Assembly (NCBI RefSeq): GCF_021134715.1 | Contig: NC_060026.1 | Location: forward strand, 12,949,001-13,013,000 | Source of the DNA: Daphnia pulex | Taxonomy: Eukaryota; Arthropoda; Branchiopoda; Diplostraca; Daphniidae | DNA: 64,000 nucleotides | Reading direction: 5' to 3' | In this document: positions 60,401 through 64,000 of the stretch, piece by piece | How positions within the stretch are numbered: the first letter of the stretch is position 1 | How the letters are laid out: the number at the start of each line of letters is the position of its first letter | Program-made: the position numbers and the translations under genes | The notes under the pieces: model-generated | What the model was told of the DNA's origin: nothing | Database searches by the model: none | Seen by the model: only the letters and a program-made list of their open reading frames with translations

Positions 60401-63400
60401 GACAAGCCTCTTCTTCTTCTTCTTAACTTCTTTTTGCTTTTCGACTTCTTAATGGAACAGCTGCCTCCAGTCTTCTTTTCCTTTGGGGGGGATTTTTTCA
60501 GATTTTTTTTATTTTATTTTTCTTACGGGAAAGTGAGAAAGAAGGAAAGAAGAAAAATCATAAAAAAAGAGACTTTTATGTGTAGGAGGAGGAAGCAAGT
60601 CTCAGCCTCTTTAACACAACATCTGCCACCTCCCATTGGCTCTCTCCTACCCACACACGCACGCACACACCCGTTTCGTAGAATTTTCTTACCAAAATGT
60701 TTATCGTTTCTATCCTAGTGCTGACAAAATGCGAAAGCAATTTGTAATAACTTGTGGCTCTCTCTCTCTTGCATTGAACAAACTTTTCTTTTTCCAACCT
60801 CTTCTTCGTGTGGGTGGATGGATGACGTGTTGACACTTTGACGACGATATTATATCCCGGAAGAATTTCAATCGCGTATCATAATAATAAATAATAATGA
60901 TTAGAATTAATAGTTGTTATTTTCTTACCTTTGGATGTTTTCCATCAGTTTGAAACTCCCGCCGCTCGTTTGAATCTTGTTGACCGAGCCCGGTGCGATT
61001 TTGTTGATCAATTGGCACAAAATGATGCCGTCGCGCAGGACGTCCTCGTACGGCTGACCGGGCAATTTCTCGCCCAAAACGGCCTCGATCCATTCGATGA
61101 TTTCTTGTTCCTGTTCTTTGCTGCGGCCCTGTAAATAACATTGAAAAAGGAAAATTTCATTTTTCTTTCTTTAACAATTTGGTTTTGTTTTCTCCGATTC
61201 GCTCTAATGGCGTGTCAATTTAGACTTGACGTTAACTTGACATGGCGTGACACTTTGACGACAGTGTCTTCCGCACAGTTATGGATGGGAAAAATGCTCG
61301 TCAACTTACCACCATTTTCGCTTGCGATTGATGCTGAGAGTTGTACGGATTAAGTCAAAAAGTCAAAAGAATTTGAAAACAAATTATTTTTCACTGGAAT
61401 CAAAGTGTGTGAGAGAGAGTGAGAGAGAGTGAGAAAGCGCGATGGCGGATGAGAGTAGACTAGGTCGCTACCGGAGAACTGTTGTCGGTTATGTAGCCGG
61501 CCAGCTGGGCGGGGAGAAAAGTTGAACCTTTTTTTTTTTCCAAACTCTTGTTATTATTTTTTCTTCCGCCGTTGGACGGAAGCCATGTCTCCCCCCCCCC
61601 TTACGGGAAAAAAAAGGAGGAGTGATGGAGTCTAAAGAAAATAGTTTCTTTTTTTGTTTTCGTTTCAGTATCTTTTCTTTTCACAATGTTTCGGGATCCA
61701 TCCCCGGTGCCCTGTACGATACGAAACACGACGGGCGATTGACAAGTTAATGATTTTCACACGCCGTTTGGAATGTTAATAATCATGCCGTGTCCAATAA
61801 TTGGTGCGGAACTGCGGATTATGGATCATCGGATGGATTTTCATTATTTTTTTTATTTTTTTCAAAACGGCTCATTTTGGGCGCCAAAAAATTTTGAAAA
61901 AGAATTTCTCTTCTTATTTGTTTTTTGTTTGTTTTTTCCCGATTAGCCCGAAGGGAAAAGAAGGAGGCCGTATATCTATTACGAGCAAAAGCGGCCCGAT
62001 AGGTGCGCTCACGTCATCGCAAAAGAGACGGACCCGTGCGGCGTTAGCGCCCGAATCTATTTTTAAACTTATGACATCCGCCCGTGACTACGGCCGTTAG
62101 GAACTCTCGGGAGAGCTTCTCTCACGCTGGTGGTAACCTACACCCGTCCGCCAAAATCTATCCGACCCGTTACCCTTTCTGATCTGCTGCCGCTTTCTGA
62201 TCCCGTTCTTCTTCTTTTCTATTTTGTTACAAATCGTCCGCCAAATCGAAAAAAACAAAACAAAATTTCCGTAAAAATAGAAACGGACCGAATAAAAAAA
62301 ACCGTGAAAGATGTTCAAAACAAATACAAAATGGTTGGTGAGCGTCACGTTCTCTCATTCAACACTTCCTGGATGGCGTAGAGCTATTTCAGCCCATTTT
62401 CTTCTAGAATTTTTGCTTGTTTGGTTCACCCAATCGATCCAACGGCGGATGGGATGACATCATCGACACGGAGCACTTTCTTGTTTTTTCTTTCACGCTC
62501 GACCCTTCCTCTATTAGATCTGCACAACGTATACGTATACGTAGTATATACAACGCGATGAGCGCGAAAATCTAAACTTAGTTTTTGCCTGGCGTGTGTA
62601 TTTTGACACACGGCGCATGGCCGGTTGGTGGAAAATTTATGTTTTTATTTCATTTCACGACTGTGTCGGGTGGGGGGTGGGGTGGTGGGGTGGGTGCGAT
62701 GAACGGATGAGTCGGACTGGACACGTGTGTCTTGCCTGGCTTCTATTTCCGGATATCAAAAAATATGAAACCGTTTTTCACCAACTCTCTTCTTTTTTTA
62801 GTTTTGTCATCTTTTTTAAAAAAATGTTTCAACTTTTTCTTTCTATTTTGAAAAAAAACAACAAGTCCCGAGTGTTGTTGCGTGTCATATTAGCTGAAAC
62901 TAATTTGCGATTCATCTTTTTTTGTTTGTTTTTGTTTTTTTTATGTACAGGCACTCGGCAAACGCGAGCCGGAACAGGAAAGCGAAGCCCAAGCTTGGAT
63001 TGAAACCATTACGGGAGAGAGCTTTCCCGAAGGTGATAAAAACAGACATAATTACAACCATTGCGCTTTTTGACTTTGACTGGCTGGGAGGTTGGTGGTG
63101 GGGGGTTGGACTTGACTTTATGATTGATCAGCTGTTTTATTAGATACAGCAGCAGCAGCAACTCAGAGTTACACGGCACATGGGTTGCCTAATGTTGCTA
63201 ATAATAACCGACTCTCTTGTCACTCTTATCTCATTTGTTAGGTGTCTCGTATGAAGACGCTTTGCAAGATGGCGTCATCCTCTGCAAATTGATGAACATT
63301 ATCTCCCCTGGCTCCATCAACAAGATCAATCCCAGTGGCGCTGGTCATTTCAAAATCTGCGAAAATCTCAACAAGTATGAATCCAGATTACATTAAGACA

Positions 63401-63848
63401 ATGTGTATACTAAGTCAGAGATCTTATTCAAATTTTTTAATTTTTATAATTTGATTTACTTACAGGTTCCAGGAAGCTTGCAAGAAATACGGAGTGCCTG
63501 AAAGTGATATTTTCCAAACGATCGATTTGTCTGAGAAAAAGGATATCGCCATGGTCACTTCGACCATTTTCGGTCTCGGAAGCGCCGTAAGTCAATATAT
63601 ATTTAATAACAATAAATAACTCAATAAATATTGATGTTCGTTTATGAATCATCAAGACTTACAAGCACCCGGAATATCAGGGACCCAGTTTGGGACCTAA
63701 ACCGTCGGAGAAGAACCAGCGCAATTTCTCCGAGGAGCAATTGAAAGCCGGACAGACAGTGATCGGACTTCAAGCTGGAACCAACAAAGGAGCCACCCAA
63801 GCTGGTCTAAACATGGGAGCGTCACGAAAAATCCTTCTAGGCAAATAA
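57487..63848 (+). CDS. Mp20: Muscle protein 20-type calponin-family protein
   Basis: Exons are 57487-57510 (MAGRPRWQ), 62951-63032, 63242-63374, 63466-63586 and 63657-63848, giving 183 aa, the usual length for insect Mp20. A calponin-homology actin-binding domain covers about residues 20-125 (EAQAWIETITGE, YEDALQDGVILCKLMN, FKICENLNKFQEACKKYGV, FQTIDLSEKKDIAMVTSTIFGLG). A single calponin repeat sits near the C-terminus (IGLQAGTNKGATQAG), and the protein ends SRKILLGK. In insects this family binds actin in synchronous muscle. Intron 1 is 5.4 kb, far longer than any other here, and holds the antisense gene at 59570-61315. Exon 1 is assigned from the good start context, its GTAAGA donor and the in-frame join; an unseen alternative first exon is possible. 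Confidence 0.88.
59570..61315 (-). CDS. Calponin/transgelin-family protein nested in Mp20 intron
   Basis: Exons in transcript order are 61315-61310 (Met-Val), 61128-60929, 60047-59927 and 59752-59570, giving 169 aa. The calponin-homology domain runs from about residue 8 to 110 (EIIEWIEAVLGEKL, YEDVLRDGIILCQLIN, FKLMENIQRFQTALKKYGV, FQTADLYERRNIPQVTLCLYAL). One calponin repeat follows (LQAGFNKGASQAG) and the end is FGNTRHM, as in insect Chd64-like proteins. Two intron positions are identical to those of the surrounding Mp20 gene (after the NIQ/NLN segment and before the QKHPEY/YKHPEY segment), so the pair are ancient paralogues. The tiny first coding exon is inferred from ATGGTG|GTAAGT; a different upstream first exon cannot be excluded. 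Probably a cytoplasmic actin-binding protein. Confidence 0.85.
61316..62950. other. Remainder of Mp20 intron 1
   Basis: It presumably includes the promoter of the nested gene. A GAGAGAGAGTGAGAGAGAGT tract lies near 61410-61432 and a G-rich tract at 62667-62695. No exon is seen. Confidence 0.5.
62667..62695 (+). repeat. G-rich tract, potential G-quadruplex
   Basis: GGGTGGGGGGTGGGGTGG then TGGGGTGGG gives at least four runs of three or more G with one- to three-base loops, which fits a G-quadruplex in the sense strand of Mp20 intron 1, about 260 bases before exon 2. Confidence 0.6.
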
Positions 63849-64000
63849 AAGGGGAAAGATTATGGATTTTAAAGAAAGAAAAAGAAAGAAAACTAATCGA
63901 AATTGGAAAATTCAAAAAATCTATGACAACAGAAAGAGAAAAAAAAAACGAAACTTCTATGCGCTTTGACTTTTATTACGTCTATTTTGTCTTTAATCTT

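Overview
The window is arthropod nuclear DNA: short GT-AG introns, TATA-box promoters, a WDR6 orthologue and insect-type calponin-family genes. The trypsin-like array and the low-complexity structural genes suggest a branchiopod crustacean, probably a water flea (Daphnia). The species is an inference; nothing here was searched.

Left two thirds (about 1-38,400) is a birth-and-death array of one chymotrypsin-fold serine protease family. Most genes are on the minus strand and have eight coding exons with conserved intron positions. Five copies look catalytically complete (1288-3161, 21313-23357, 26548-28470, 29951-32066, 36130-38079). Two are full-length pseudoproteases (serine protease homologues): 12761-14837 on the minus strand and 16943-18685 on the plus strand, lying head to head. 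Relics include a broken gene (5357-6690), an orphan exon 4 (7890-8036), broken exons 1-2 (18955-19347), an exon 1 plus promoter (25640-25800) and several exon-5-like scraps. All genes share a secreted N-terminal region rich in Pro, Tyr, Phe and Trp before the catalytic domain. The five complete copies have Gly or Ala, not Arg or Lys, at the zymogen activation position, whereas the two pseudoproteases keep Arg. A shared core promoter (AAGGGCGTTTTCC plus an AATAAAAAG TATA-like box) lies upstream of the minus-strand genes. Spacers carry recurring repeat blocks and, at 34099-35077, a near-perfect inverted repeat of about 980 bp.

Two near-identical copies of a 67-68 aa secreted peptide gene (667-946, 9609-9906) flank the first gene and pseudogene. 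They end in Trp-Leu-Phe-Gly-stop, a possible C-terminal amidation signal.

At 39,877-48,799 there are three minus-strand genes for Tyr/Pro-rich secreted repeat proteins (YGAPK and YSPPA units). The last two are a recent tandem duplication. They look like extracellular structural (cuticle, adhesive or egg-case type) proteins.

At 49,826-53,586 is a ten-exon WDR6 gene (tRNA 2'-O-methylation cofactor).

At 57,487-63,848 is a muscle-protein-20/calponin gene with a 5.4 kb first intron. A second calponin/transgelin-family gene (59,570-61,315) lies in that intron on the opposite strand.
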